From Spirochaetales bacterium (lineage in GTDB: Bacteria > Spirochaetota > Spirochaetia > DTKZ01): a stretch of DNA of 15,374 nt. Location of the stretch: the NCBI GenBank assembly GCA_017998025.1, contig JAGODW010000010.1, positions 1 through 15,374 on the forward strand. Direction: 5' to 3'. Below, piece after piece: positions 6,673-14,124 of the stretch. A model generated the notes under the pieces. The model had not been told where the DNA came from and searched no databases. It worked only from the letters and a program-made list of their open reading frames with translations. Positions within the stretch are counted from its first letter, which is position 1; each line of letters begins with the position of its first letter. The position numbers and the translations under genes were made by a program.

Positions 6673-7868
6673 ATTATAGGGAACGTATTCTCGCCGCTGT
6701 GAAGCGGAAGGCAACGGATCGAATTCCCTGGGCACCTAGAATGGATCTTTGGTATATAGCGAATAAAGCAAAAGGAACCTTGCCAAAGGGATTCGAAAAT
6801 TTAAACACTGTTGGCATCGCAAACAAACTAGGTTGCGCTTGCTATGCTGTGAGGGCCGATTACACGTTACCCAAACCGATGGAAGAACTGATTCTACGCG
6901 GATTTGGTATCGATAACCATCCGGATTATCCGTATCGGATCGAACTTAATTCCTATCCTGTTAATTTTTCTATGAACACCGAATGCATGGAAACCATCAT
7001 CCGTGCACCGGCGGGAGAGCTTGTCTCCCGGATCCGCCAGGATCAAGATATGGTAAAGGATGGGGTTTCTGTTCCTTTCGTGGAGTCCTATCCGATCCAT
7101 TCACCGAAAGATATCCCTGCTGTAGCCCAGATTTTTAATGAGCTAGAGGTGATTCCATTACCCGAAAAATACACAAAGTTTAAGGAGCGGATCGGGGATT
7201 CTGGACTTGCCGTCGCACATGGCATGCACACAGCTTCCCCTATGCATCTCATTCTGCACGACCTTATGCCGATTGATCAGTTTTTTTATTTATATATGGA
7301 TGATAGGAAGCTGCTTGACCGACTTTGTGAAAGCATTGCCGGTTTTTGCGAGAAAATCCTAAATGCTGTCCTTCTCTGTGACTCTGAAGTCTTTTTTTGG
7401 GGCGGGAATTACGATCAGAATACAACCTACCCTGATTTTTATTCCCGGGAAATCGCTCCCTGGCTTCGAAAAGTCGGTAAAAAGGCAGAGGCAGTGGGAA
7501 AATTTGTTTTGACCCATACGGATGGAGAGAACCGGGATCTACTTCCATTGTACAGGGAAAGCGGGTTTCATGTAGCGGAATCGGTTTGTTCCATTCCCAT
7601 GACAAGCACCAGCTTGAAGGAATTTAGAGAGGGGGTAGGCAAGGGGATTTCCGTATGGGGAGGAATCCCTGCAGTGGCTCTTCTTGAGGATTCGATGTCC
7701 GGCCGGGAGTTCCATACCTATTTGGATACCCTCTTCAGCGAACTGGGGACGGGTGAGGGACTCATTCTTGGGGTTTCGGATAATGTACCTCCTGCGGCGA
7801 GTTTTGTAAGGATGGAAGAGATCGCTCGGCGGATCGAAGAATTCGGATCCGTGTCTCCAGAAAGCTGA
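6669..7868 (+). CDS. URO-D superfamily protein (methyltransferase-like), HTDG type, second copy
   Basis: The protein has 399 residues, longer than the usual 340-360. ATG 6669 overlaps the stop of the preceding gene by 4 bases and is preceded by a strong GGGGAGGAAGGG. The overall URO-D barrel pattern is there (ILAAVKRKATDRIPW at the start, FVLTHTDG at 279-286, GGIPAVALL at 331-339, LILGVSDNVPP at 365-375). It is distant from the first copy and lacks HemE substrate residues. As in the first copy, HTDG stands where corrinoid methyltransferases have H-x-C. Cys 307 (ESVCSIPM) follows. The extra length lies mainly in the N-terminal half, about residues 60-170. Tight overlap with the first copy suggests that the two act together, perhaps as a heteromer or in successive steps. 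The reaction is unknown. Confidence 0.8.
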   Translation: MNYRERILAAVKRKATDRIPWAPRMDLWYIANKAKGTLPKGFENLNTVGIANKLGCACYAVRADYTLPKPMEELILRGFGIDNHPDYPYRIELNSYPVNFSMNTECMETIIRAPAGELVSRIRQDQDMVKDGVSVPFVESYPIHSPKDIPAVAQIFNELEVIPLPEKYTKFKERIGDSGLAVAHGMHTASPMHLILHDLMPIDQFFYLYMDDRKLLDRLCESIAGFCEKILNAVLLCDSEVFFWGGNYDQNTTYPDFYSREIAPWLRKVGKKAEAVGKFVLTHTDGENRDLLPLYRESGFHVAESVCSIPMTSTSLKEFREGVGKGISVWGGIPAVALLEDSMSGREFHTYLDTLFSELGTGEGLILGVSDNVPPAASFVRMEEIARRIEEFGSVSPES

Positions 7869-7875
7869 AAAACCT

Positions 7876-7893
7876 CTCTTTCGTTAGAAAGAG
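7876..7893 (+). other. Intercistronic hairpin before dctP
   Basis: CTCTTTC (7876-7882) pairs perfectly with GAAAGAG (7887-7893) around a GTTA loop. It lies 7 bases after the second URO-D stop and there is no T-run, so it is more likely an mRNA-stability or processing element that sets dctP level than a terminator. Confidence 0.45.
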
Positions 7894-7924
7894 TAAACAG
7901 TATTCATAGTAGGAGGAAAGGATT

Positions 7925-8959
7925 ATGAAGAAGATTCTCAGCATGCTCGCTGTATGCGGAATGATATTGGCATTCCTCATAGCATGCGGCTCCGGAGGGA
8001 AGACACCGGAAAAGAAGGAAGCGGAGAAAGCGCAAACAGTAGCTCCGACCCCGGTAAAATCTCTGAGGCTCGGTTCTCATCTGCCAGATACTCATTCTGT
8101 AGTGAAAGCAGGCGCCAAACTTGCGGAATTGGTAGCGGCGAAGTCTAATAACAAGATCGAGATCAAAATCTATCCCAACGGGACCATTGGAGACCAACGT
8201 GCTCTCGTCGAAGGTTTGCAAATCGGCACGATCGACATGAGCATCAACGATGCAGGGCTTCTCTCTAATTTTGATCCCAAGTGGGGAATCTGCGATTTGC
8301 CGTACTTATGGAAAAGCTACGACCATATTCGAAAAGCTGAGGATGGTGAAGTCGGAAAAACACTTCAAGAAGGACTTCTGCTTAAAGGTATTCGATCCCT
8401 GGGATGGATGGACTCAGGATTCAGGAATGTATTTGCAAATAAAGAGATCCATTCTTTGAAAGACATGAAGGGACTCAAGATCCGGGTTCCCGAAGCCCCT
8501 GTTTATGTACAGACGTTCAAGCTGATGGGTGCCAACCCTACTCCAATGGCCTGGGGCGAGGTATATACAGCTCTTCAGACAAAAGTTGTGGACGGTTTTG
8601 AACAACCCAACGAAGCGACGTACACCAATAAGATGTACGAGGTAACGAAGTATCTTATAAAGACCCAGCATCTGTATACGGTCTTGTCTTTCAATGTTAG
8701 CGAAAAAGTCTGGCAAACTCTCTCCGAGGAAGAGAAATCAATAATTTCCGAATCTGCAAAGGAAGCAAGTGCTTTTGGTAGAAAGCTTGCAGAAGAAGTT
8801 GACGGACAGTATCTTGTTAAGCTACAGGAAGCCGGCATGAAGATTATCGATGTGGATCTTGCCGAGTTCCAAAAAGTAGTGCAGCCACTCTGGAAAGAAT
8901 ACGGAGAGAAAGTTGGCGGGATGGATCTTATTTCGAAAATAGTGGAAGTAGGGAAATAA
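7925..8959 (+). CDS. dctP: TRAP transporter substrate-binding lipoprotein, DctP family
   Basis: The protein has 344 residues and is preceded by a strong AGGAGGAAAGG. It begins with a lipoprotein signal peptide with lipobox LIAC (Cys 21), then a charged Lys/Glu/Thr linker (about 26-40), so it is membrane-tethered rather than free. The DctP domain fills the rest: HLPDTHSVVKAG, YPNGTIGDQRALVEGLQIGT (83-102), LPYLW, GFRNVFANK and LKIRVPE (184-190) with Arg 187, the residue that in this family forms the salt bridge to the substrate carboxylate. This implies an organic-acid ligand. In the VDG..NP region the family often has Asn; here it is VDGFEQPNE (222-230), with Gln 227 in that place. It is the first transporter gene, with DctQ and DctM following. 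The ligand is unknown. Confidence 0.93.
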   Translation: MKKILSMLAVCGMILAFLIACGSGGKTPEKKEAEKAQTVAPTPVKSLRLGSHLPDTHSVVKAGAKLAELVAAKSNNKIEIKIYPNGTIGDQRALVEGLQIGTIDMSINDAGLLSNFDPKWGICDLPYLWKSYDHIRKAEDGEVGKTLQEGLLLKGIRSLGWMDSGFRNVFANKEIHSLKDMKGLKIRVPEAPVYVQTFKLMGANPTPMAWGEVYTALQTKVVDGFEQPNEATYTNKMYEVTKYLIKTQHLYTVLSFNVSEKVWQTLSEEEKSIISESAKEASAFGRKLAEEVDGQYLVKLQEAGMKIIDVDLAEFQKVVQPLWKEYGEKVGGMDLISKIVEVGK

Positions 8960-8968
8960 CCACACAGG

Positions 8969-8994
8969 CCGGGGCGGGTGTAGAACCTCCCCGG
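8969..8994 (+). other. GC-rich intercistronic hairpin between dctP and dctQ
   Basis: CCGGGG (8969-8974) pairs with CCCCGG (8989-8994), and after one mismatch two further G-C pairs can form inside. It is followed by TTTATAAAAAA rather than a T-run. Position and strength suggest a partial attenuator or 3' stabiliser that keeps binding-protein mRNA more abundant than that of the membrane subunits. Confidence 0.5.
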
Positions 8995-9014
8995 TTTATA
9001 AAAAAGGATGGATT

Positions 9015-9524
9015 ATGGTAAAAAAGATTGTTTCATTTTTCGATACCGTCCAGTTTCTTCTTTTCGTAGTTTTTGTAGGTCTTTCGTTCATACAGGTTAT
9101 ATTTCGCTACGTGTTAAATAATTCCATTTACTGGGCGGAAGAAGTAAGCCGCTACATGTTCATATGGCTAGTTTTTCTTGGTTCAGCCCTGTGTACGCGA
9201 AGAAGAAACCATATTGTGATGGATATTGTCAGCAACGAGCTTAAAGGATGGACGAAGAAAATTGTCCAGATACTTACTAATTGTATCCTTTTTTTCTTTA
9301 TGCTGGTTCTTGTACGGGAAGGAGTCCGTATGCTTCCGACTTTATGGAACCAGTATTCTTCAGCTCTCGGTATCCCAATGGCCTTCGTGTATGGAGCCGT
9401 CCCGGTAGGGGCTGTGTTAACGGGATTCTACTTAATCATAGACACATACCTTATCTTCGTTGATCGCGTTCCGGAGCCGGAAGAGGAATCGAAAGAAGAC
9501 GACGATAATGTATGTGTGGAGTGA
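9015..9524 (+). CDS. dctQ: TRAP transporter small membrane subunit, DctQ family
   Basis: The protein has 169 residues, a normal length for DctQ. Four membrane helices are visible near residues 12-31, 45-62, 83-104 and 121-144. The family signature between helices 1 and 2 is present: IFRYVLNN followed by YWAEEVSRYMFIWLVFLGSA. The loop with ALGIPMAFVYGAVPVG near residues 116-131 also fits the family. The C-terminus is a very acidic tail (EPEEESKEDDD). AAGGATGGA precedes the ATG. It lies between DctP and DctM and forms the membrane complex with DctM. Confidence 0.93.
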   Translation: MVKKIVSFFDTVQFLLFVVFVGLSFIQVIFRYVLNNSIYWAEEVSRYMFIWLVFLGSALCTRRRNHIVMDIVSNELKGWTKKIVQILTNCILFFFMLVLVREGVRMLPTLWNQYSSALGIPMAFVYGAVPVGAVLTGFYLIIDTYLIFVDRVPEPEEESKEDDDNVCVE

Positions 9525-9536
9525 GAGGATAGTAAC

Positions 9537-10814
9537 ATGCTTACAGTTTTATTTGTGAGTTTTATCATTCTACTGATCCTTGGCGTACCGATAGCCTTCA
9601 GCATGGCGGTTTCTTCCGTCCTGGCCCTGGCTTTCTCGTCGGTTCCATTAATGATTACTGTCCAGCGTTTCATTACCTCCGTTGACTCCTTTTCTCTCAT
9701 GGCCGTGCCCTTTTTCATGCTGGCGGGTGAATTCATGGATTCAGGAGGAATATCACGCAGGTTGGTTCGGTTTGCCACTGCTCTTGTTGGCTTTATTCGA
9801 GGTGGATTGGGTATGGCCTGTATCGTGTCCAGTACGATATTTGCGGGCATCTCCGGTTCTGCATCTGCCGATACCGCTGCGATTGGCTGCATTATGGTAC
9901 CTTCTATGGTTAAAGCGGGGTATCCCCGTGGTTATGTTGCGAGCCTTCAAGCATGCGCGGGCGCACTAGGACCTATCATACCGCCTAGTTTAATCATGAT
10001 CATTTATGGGAGTATAACAGGGCTTTCCATAGGGAAACTGTTTTTAGCGGGTGCTATTCCTGGGCTTATTATTGCGGCGGGTCTGATGGGTATGAATTAC
10101 TTTATGGCGAGAAAATACAAAATCTCTCCTGCAGCGAAATTTGAGTGGAACGAGCTTGGTCGCAGCTTTATCGATGCGATTTGGGCTATTATCGCCCCTT
10201 TTATCGTGATCGGTGGAATTCTCGGTGGAGTTTTTACGGCCACCGAAGCGGGTGTTGTAGTTGCCGTTTATTCCTTCATTATTGGGTATTTTGTGTATCA
10301 TGAATACTCTATAAAAGAACTGCCCAGGATTTTTAAGAAAGCTGCAATGACGACGAGCAAGGTTATGATTATTGTTGCTGGGGCTTCTATTTTCGGATGG
10401 ATTCTCGCAAACGAGCAATTCCCTGAAATCGCTACAAACTGGCTTCTTTCGTTTTCTAACAATCCAGATATCATACTATTACTGATTGTAATTTTTCTCT
10501 TTATCGTAGGATGCTTTGTCGAAACCATCGCTGCCGCGGTAATCCTTGTACCCATCCTTTTTACTATTGGAGAAAAATTTTCATACGATCCGATCCATTT
10601 TGCAACGGTGGTCGCTATTTGTTTAGTACTTGGCGGCATCACTCCTCCTGTCGGCGTACTTCTGTTTATAACTCAGGCAATTGCTAGAACGAGCATGCGG
10701 CAGGTTTTGAAATATTTATTTCCTTTCGCACTTGTACCATGGCTGGTAGTTCTTTGGGTTAGCTATATTCCTGTTCTTTCAACATTTTTACCATCTTTAT
10801 TTTTTACTAAATAA
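9537..10814 (+). CDS. dctM: TRAP transporter large permease subunit, DctM family
   Basis: The protein has 425 residues, full length, with about 12 hydrophobic segments throughout. Typical DctM stretches are GVPIAFSMA near the start, FSLMAVPFFMLAGEFMDSGG (52-71), the substrate/sodium-site region GISGSASADTAAIG (104-117), LGPIIPPS (144-151), and the second-repeat equivalent GGITPPVGVLLF near residue 365. It starts 12 bases after dctQ with GAGAGGA upstream, so the two are co-translated. It is the sodium-driven permease of the tripartite carrier, moving the DctP-bound acid across the inner membrane. Nothing appears truncated. Confidence 0.95.
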   Translation: MLTVLFVSFIILLILGVPIAFSMAVSSVLALAFSSVPLMITVQRFITSVDSFSLMAVPFFMLAGEFMDSGGISRRLVRFATALVGFIRGGLGMACIVSSTIFAGISGSASADTAAIGCIMVPSMVKAGYPRGYVASLQACAGALGPIIPPSLIMIIYGSITGLSIGKLFLAGAIPGLIIAAGLMGMNYFMARKYKISPAAKFEWNELGRSFIDAIWAIIAPFIVIGGILGGVFTATEAGVVVAVYSFIIGYFVYHEYSIKELPRIFKKAAMTTSKVMIIVAGASIFGWILANEQFPEIATNWLLSFSNNPDIILLLIVIFLFIVGCFVETIAAAVILVPILFTIGEKFSYDPIHFATVVAICLVLGGITPPVGVLLFITQAIARTSMRQVLKYLFPFALVPWLVVLWVSYIPVLSTFLPSLFFTK

Positions 10815-10832
10815 AGGAATTGAGGTTTAGAA

Positions 10833-11975
10833 ATGGAATCTATAGCTGAATTACTTGATAAGTATCGAAGGCTTGATGGATCTGAACGGAACAAAGAGAA
10901 TGCCTTGAAGCAGAATGGTGTAAGTTTTCATGTTGGATTAGGCCGAAGCGTTTGGATGAAAATCCTTGGCTTCGATCTTGGAAAGTACTTCGAGGAGCCG
11001 GAAACAATGCTTCAAGCGCAGATGAGCTGGAGGTTGTTCTGGCATGATAGGATCCCCGACGATACGGTCATTTTACCCGACATCGGAATAGATTTCGGAG
11101 TTGCCTTGGAACCTTCGCTTTTCGGGATGGATTCTATCTTTCGTTCTAATGCAGATCCATGGTATGGAGATCCTGTGATCAATCAGCCCTCCGATCTTTC
11201 CCGGCTTAAAATCCCGGACTTCTATTCCAGCGGACTTATGCCGCGGGTTCATCATTTTTATGAAAAGATTCGAACTCTCGTCGGAGATGATATTCCGGTC
11301 CGCTTCACCGGGTGGGCTAGGGGACCCTGGAGTGTTGCCTGTATGCTTCGGGGATTTAATGCTCTCTATCTCGATCTTATAGATGATCCCCACTTTGTTG
11401 AGGATCTTTTAGATTTTATCGTTCACAGCCGTATCGAATGGGAAAAACAACGATGCGCCTTTCTCGGTATAGCAGTTGATGATCCAGATTACGAATGGCA
11501 TTATGTTGTATATCGTAGGGTAGCGAATTCCGAATTGTTCAATGATGAAGTAGATGGAGCGCTTTTTTCTTTTGAGACATACAGGGATATTATTTTTCCG
11601 GCAGAAAAGGCGCTTCATGATTTTTATGGAAGCACTCGGTACTACCATAGCTGTGGAAATATGACACCGTTTCTCAAGAAGGTGAAAGAACTCGATCCCG
11701 AACTTATGCATATCAGCAGTGCTACAGATTTGTCTATCGCTCATGCTGAATTTCCCTGGCGAACGAGATTTCAATGCTGTATGCATCCGGTGGATGAAAT
11801 ACTGAATGCGGACGAAAGGAAAATGGCAGACGCCATTTCCCGTAGGATGAACACCGCTCCAGGACGGCGGCTGGAATTGTGGGCTGATGCCCTCTACGAG
11901 GGAGGGATAGATACTTTTCATAAAGTCTTGAAATGGCTGGAAACTGGGAGAAACCTTGTAGATGGAGGTTGTTAA
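10833..11975 (+). CDS. URO-D superfamily protein with H-x-C zinc motif, probable corrinoid-linked methyltransferase
   Basis: The protein has 380 residues. It begins 18 bases after dctM with TGAGG before the ATG. Family features are RFTGWARGPWSVACMLRG (157-174), LIDDPHFVEDLLDF, and YYHSCGNM (270-277), where His 272 and Cys 274 form the H-x-C pair used for zinc by MtaA/MtbA/CmuA-type methyltransferases. Cys 315/316 (RFQCCMHP) could supply the third ligand. Sequence before residue 70 is unlike HemE and lacks its substrate arginines. Of the three URO-D proteins in the operon this is the one whose metal site looks complete, so it is the best candidate for the methyl-transferring enzyme. The methyl donor, the acceptor and any corrinoid partner cannot be read from the window. 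It is probably the last gene of the operon; no strong terminator follows. Confidence 0.85.
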   Translation: MESIAELLDKYRRLDGSERNKENALKQNGVSFHVGLGRSVWMKILGFDLGKYFEEPETMLQAQMSWRLFWHDRIPDDTVILPDIGIDFGVALEPSLFGMDSIFRSNADPWYGDPVINQPSDLSRLKIPDFYSSGLMPRVHHFYEKIRTLVGDDIPVRFTGWARGPWSVACMLRGFNALYLDLIDDPHFVEDLLDFIVHSRIEWEKQRCAFLGIAVDDPDYEWHYVVYRRVANSELFNDEVDGALFSFETYRDIIFPAEKALHDFYGSTRYYHSCGNMTPFLKKVKELDPELMHISSATDLSIAHAEFPWRTRFQCCMHPVDEILNADERKMADAISRRMNTAPGRRLELWADALYEGGIDTFHKVLKWLETGRNLVDGGC

Positions 11976-12035
11976 GTCCTGATTTAGATATATTATATCA
12001 ACACCGCATGGGGGAATATACTGCAAAACAGCCCC

Positions 12036-13121
12036 TCAGAGGTTGTGATACCCCCGGTCTGTCAGCTCTTTTGCTCTAAACTGGGTGTAAGATTCAGGTT
12101 TCAGCGGGTAATCCCAGCAGCCCTGGCGATGAACGATCCGCCCCCCGAAACCGGTTTTGAAGCGGTACAAACCATAGAGGGGATGAGCAGGATCCGGTCC
12201 TGGAGAAACTCCAAACAGATCATACTCGGTGCAGCCAAATTCTTTGGAAATGCGTATCGCCTCCCACTGAAGGGCATAGGTCGCCATGAATCTTCTATGC
12301 TCCCAGGAGGATGCTCCGTAGAGGTAGGTAGCACGGGAATGAGAAAGAATAAGGATCATTCCGGCAATAACAAGCCCTTCTCTACGGGCAAGGAGAAGGA
12401 GCGGTGTTACAGATGAGATGCCATTCTGAGAAACGAGAAAAATACTTTCAAAGTGTTTATAGCTCTGAGCGCCAAGGCCATGACGCCGGCAGGTCTCCAG
12501 GTACAGATCGTACCAGAGGGGAAGTTCCAATAGATTCGAGGTAGAAACACTTACTCCCGTTTTCTCCGCAAGCCGGATATTGTACCGGGTTTTTGGCTTC
12601 ATCCGCTCGAAGATTACGTTGAGGGGAGAAGAAAGGTCGACAATAACCGTATCGGCAGGGAGGATATCTGTCGGGGATTTTCTTAGATTGTGCTTTGCCG
12701 TACCAAAGTTCATTCGAAGCTCCCTATCATGCGGTTCCGGAAGTCTCGTCCATCGTCCAGCACTATCGAATCGCTCCGGCTCACGGGCATAGGGAGATTC
12801 CCAGGGTAGCTCATACCGTATGAAAATACAGTTCCGGGGAAGCTTGCTTTTCAATTCTTCGGAAACCTCCTCGAGGAATATTCCGCGAGAGTCTTCATCG
12901 GGAAGAACTTCCGGACCAAAGGGGACATAGGCTATCTCTGCATCCGGAGCAATGTTCTTTCTTATTAGAAGAATATCTGCCTCCGTGTCCGGGACAGAAA
13001 GATCGAAAGCATCAGGCTTCCATCCAAGTCTCTCCTTTACTCTACTCCAGAATGAAGTTTGCTGAAGAATTCCTGTAGGGAGAAGTTTTTCTATCCTTTT
13101 TTGCTGTACGGTGAGATTCAT
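12036..13121 (-). CDS. FemAB/MurM-family peptidoglycan bridge aminoacyltransferase
   Basis: The protein has 361 residues and is cytoplasmic. FemAB enzymes (double GNAT fold) add amino acids from aminoacyl-tRNA to the lipid II side chain. Recognised from KPKTRYNIRLAEKTGV (175-190), the hallmark of the family, then LLLARREGLVIAGMILIL (242-259), TYLYGASS (265-272), the helix around MATYALQWEAIRISKEFG (279-296), YDLFGV (300-305) and the C-terminal FKTGFGG (321-327). It lacks the long coiled-coil arm insert of staphylococcal FemA. The start is 6 bases after the rbsK stop, with AGGA about 9 bases upstream, so it is likely expressed from the rbsK promoter. The amino acid added cannot be told. Why a wall enzyme sits behind a ribose kinase is unclear. 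Confidence 0.85.
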   Translation of the reverse strand: MNLTVQQKRIEKLLPTGILQQTSFWSRVKERLGWKPDAFDLSVPDTEADILLIRKNIAPDAEIAYVPFGPEVLPDEDSRGIFLEEVSEELKSKLPRNCIFIRYELPWESPYAREPERFDSAGRWTRLPEPHDRELRMNFGTAKHNLRKSPTDILPADTVIVDLSSPLNVIFERMKPKTRYNIRLAEKTGVSVSTSNLLELPLWYDLYLETCRRHGLGAQSYKHFESIFLVSQNGISSVTPLLLLARREGLVIAGMILILSHSRATYLYGASSWEHRRFMATYALQWEAIRISKEFGCTEYDLFGVSPGPDPAHPLYGLYRFKTGFGGRIVHRQGCWDYPLKPESYTQFRAKELTDRGYHNL

Positions 13122-13127
13122 ACTACT

Positions 13128-14003
13128 TTATCCTGGTACTTCCTGTCGCCAGGGGATAGAATCGGCAGCTCCCGGACGGGTAACGCAGATGGATGCGGCT
13201 CGGGCTGCGAGATCCAGAGCTTGTTTTGTTTCCAGGCCTTCAACCATCCCTGCAATAAAATACCCCGTAAAGGTATCCCCGGCAGCAGTAGTATCCACTG
13301 CTTTTACCTTGTATGCAGGTTGATACAGCTGCTGCTCTTTATGTGCCCACAGGGCCCCCTCTTCCCCCAGGGTAAGGACGATTTGAGCGTTGGGGAAACG
13401 GTTTGCAAGTATTTGTAGTGCCTGGGAAGGATTTGCAGAACCGGAAAGACCCTCTGCTTCAATTTCATTCAAAATAAAAATGTTAACAGAATCAAGGGGG
13501 TAGTTTTGTATAGAAGGAGTATAGGGTGCAGGGTTCATCACAATCGTAAGTCCTTTCTCTTTTGCTTTTTCAATAATCATAGGAATCAGTGAGATTTCAT
13601 TTTGTAGCACAAGAATATCGCTCTTTTCAAATCTTTCAAGAGCGGTATCAATATATGCCTCCTCTATATCTTGATTCGCTCCTCCAAAGAGAAGGATGCA
13701 GTTCCTCCCGCTGTCATCAACCTGAATAATGGTATGTCCTGTAGGTACGGATGAGTGTACAATGAGACTTGTATCTACCTTTCCCTTTTTTAGGGTATCG
13801 ACTAGAAAACCTCCTTCTTCTCCGATTTTTCCTGCATGAAACACCGAAAGCCCGGCCCGGGCCATGGCGAGGGATTGGTTTAGTCCCTTACCGCCTGCAA
13901 AGACCGAGCGGGATTTAGCTGCCTTGGTTTCTCCGGGTTTTAAGAATGTATCGACCCGGTATACATAATCGATATTTAGGGAACCAAAGTTAAGAATCCG
14001 CAT
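13128..14003 (-). CDS. rbsK: Ribokinase (PfkB family)
   Basis: The protein has 291 residues. It phosphorylates ribose to ribose 5-phosphate with ATP. Motifs: GSLNIDYVYRVD at the start, the first PfkB signature AGGKGLNQSLAMARAG (36-51), NPAP (157-160), NEIEAE (179-184), the second signature DTTAAGDTFTGYF (237-249) with catalytic base Asp 243 and the oxyanion-hole GD, and a C-terminal TRPGAADSIPWRQEV very like the end of E. coli RbsK. ATG 14003 is preceded by AAGGAAG. A strong terminator separates it from rbsB upstream, so it probably depends on its own promoter (see 14026-14053) or on read-through. The FemAB gene follows at 6 bases. Confidence 0.95.
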   Translation of the reverse strand: MRILNFGSLNIDYVYRVDTFLKPGETKAAKSRSVFAGGKGLNQSLAMARAGLSVFHAGKIGEEGGFLVDTLKKGKVDTSLIVHSSVPTGHTIIQVDDSGRNCILLFGGANQDIEEAYIDTALERFEKSDILVLQNEISLIPMIIEKAKEKGLTIVMNPAPYTPSIQNYPLDSVNIFILNEIEAEGLSGSANPSQALQILANRFPNAQIVLTLGEEGALWAHKEQQLYQPAYKVKAVDTTAAGDTFTGYFIAGMVEGLETKQALDLAARAASICVTRPGAADSIPWRQEVPG

Positions 14004-14025
14004 TAGTGTTATCTTCCTTTACCAT

Positions 14026-14053
14026 ATAATAATAGTATATCTTAAAAAGTAAA
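14026..14053 (-). promoter_or_regulatory. Predicted sigma-70-type promoter for rbsK
   Basis: Reading the minus strand, TTTACT (14053-14048) and TATTAT (14031-14026) are 16 bases apart and lie between the rbsB terminator and rbsK. Transcription would start near 14019, giving a leader of about 15 bases that includes the AAGGAAG ribosome binding site. The region is AT-rich, so chance matches are possible. Confidence 0.4.
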
Positions 14054-14054
14054 T

Positions 14055-14096
14055 AAAAAGGGGCGTTCTGAAAACGTTGTACTTTCAAAACGCCCC
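14055..14096 (-). terminator. Strong rho-independent terminator after rbsB
   Basis: On the minus strand GGGGCGTT pairs with AACGCCCC (+ strand 14089-14096 and 14060-14067). After one mismatch five more pairs form (14083-14087 with 14069-14073), leaving a 9-base loop. TTTTT follows (14059-14055). It lies about 28 bases downstream of the rbsB stop. It would cap the abundant binding-protein mRNA and lower expression of rbsK and the FemAB gene. Confidence 0.93.
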
Positions 14097-14124
14097 CTAC
14101 CAAATTAGATATAAACGTACTTTG

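Noticed and set aside
9428..9892. 154-residue frame antisense to dctQ/dctM
   Set aside because: It is low-complexity Thr/Arg/Ile-rich sequence as expected from the reverse of membrane-protein codons; both opposite genes are certain.
11987..11999. GATATATTATATC palindrome between convergent genes as a terminator
   Set aside because: The stem is wholly A-T, the one-base centre cannot form a loop without opening pairs, and no T-run follows; it may be a chance AT palindrome.
11409..12026. 205-residue frame antisense to the third URO-D gene
   Set aside because: It is the mirror of a well-supported gene; its sequence has no domain pattern and its start has no ribosome binding site.
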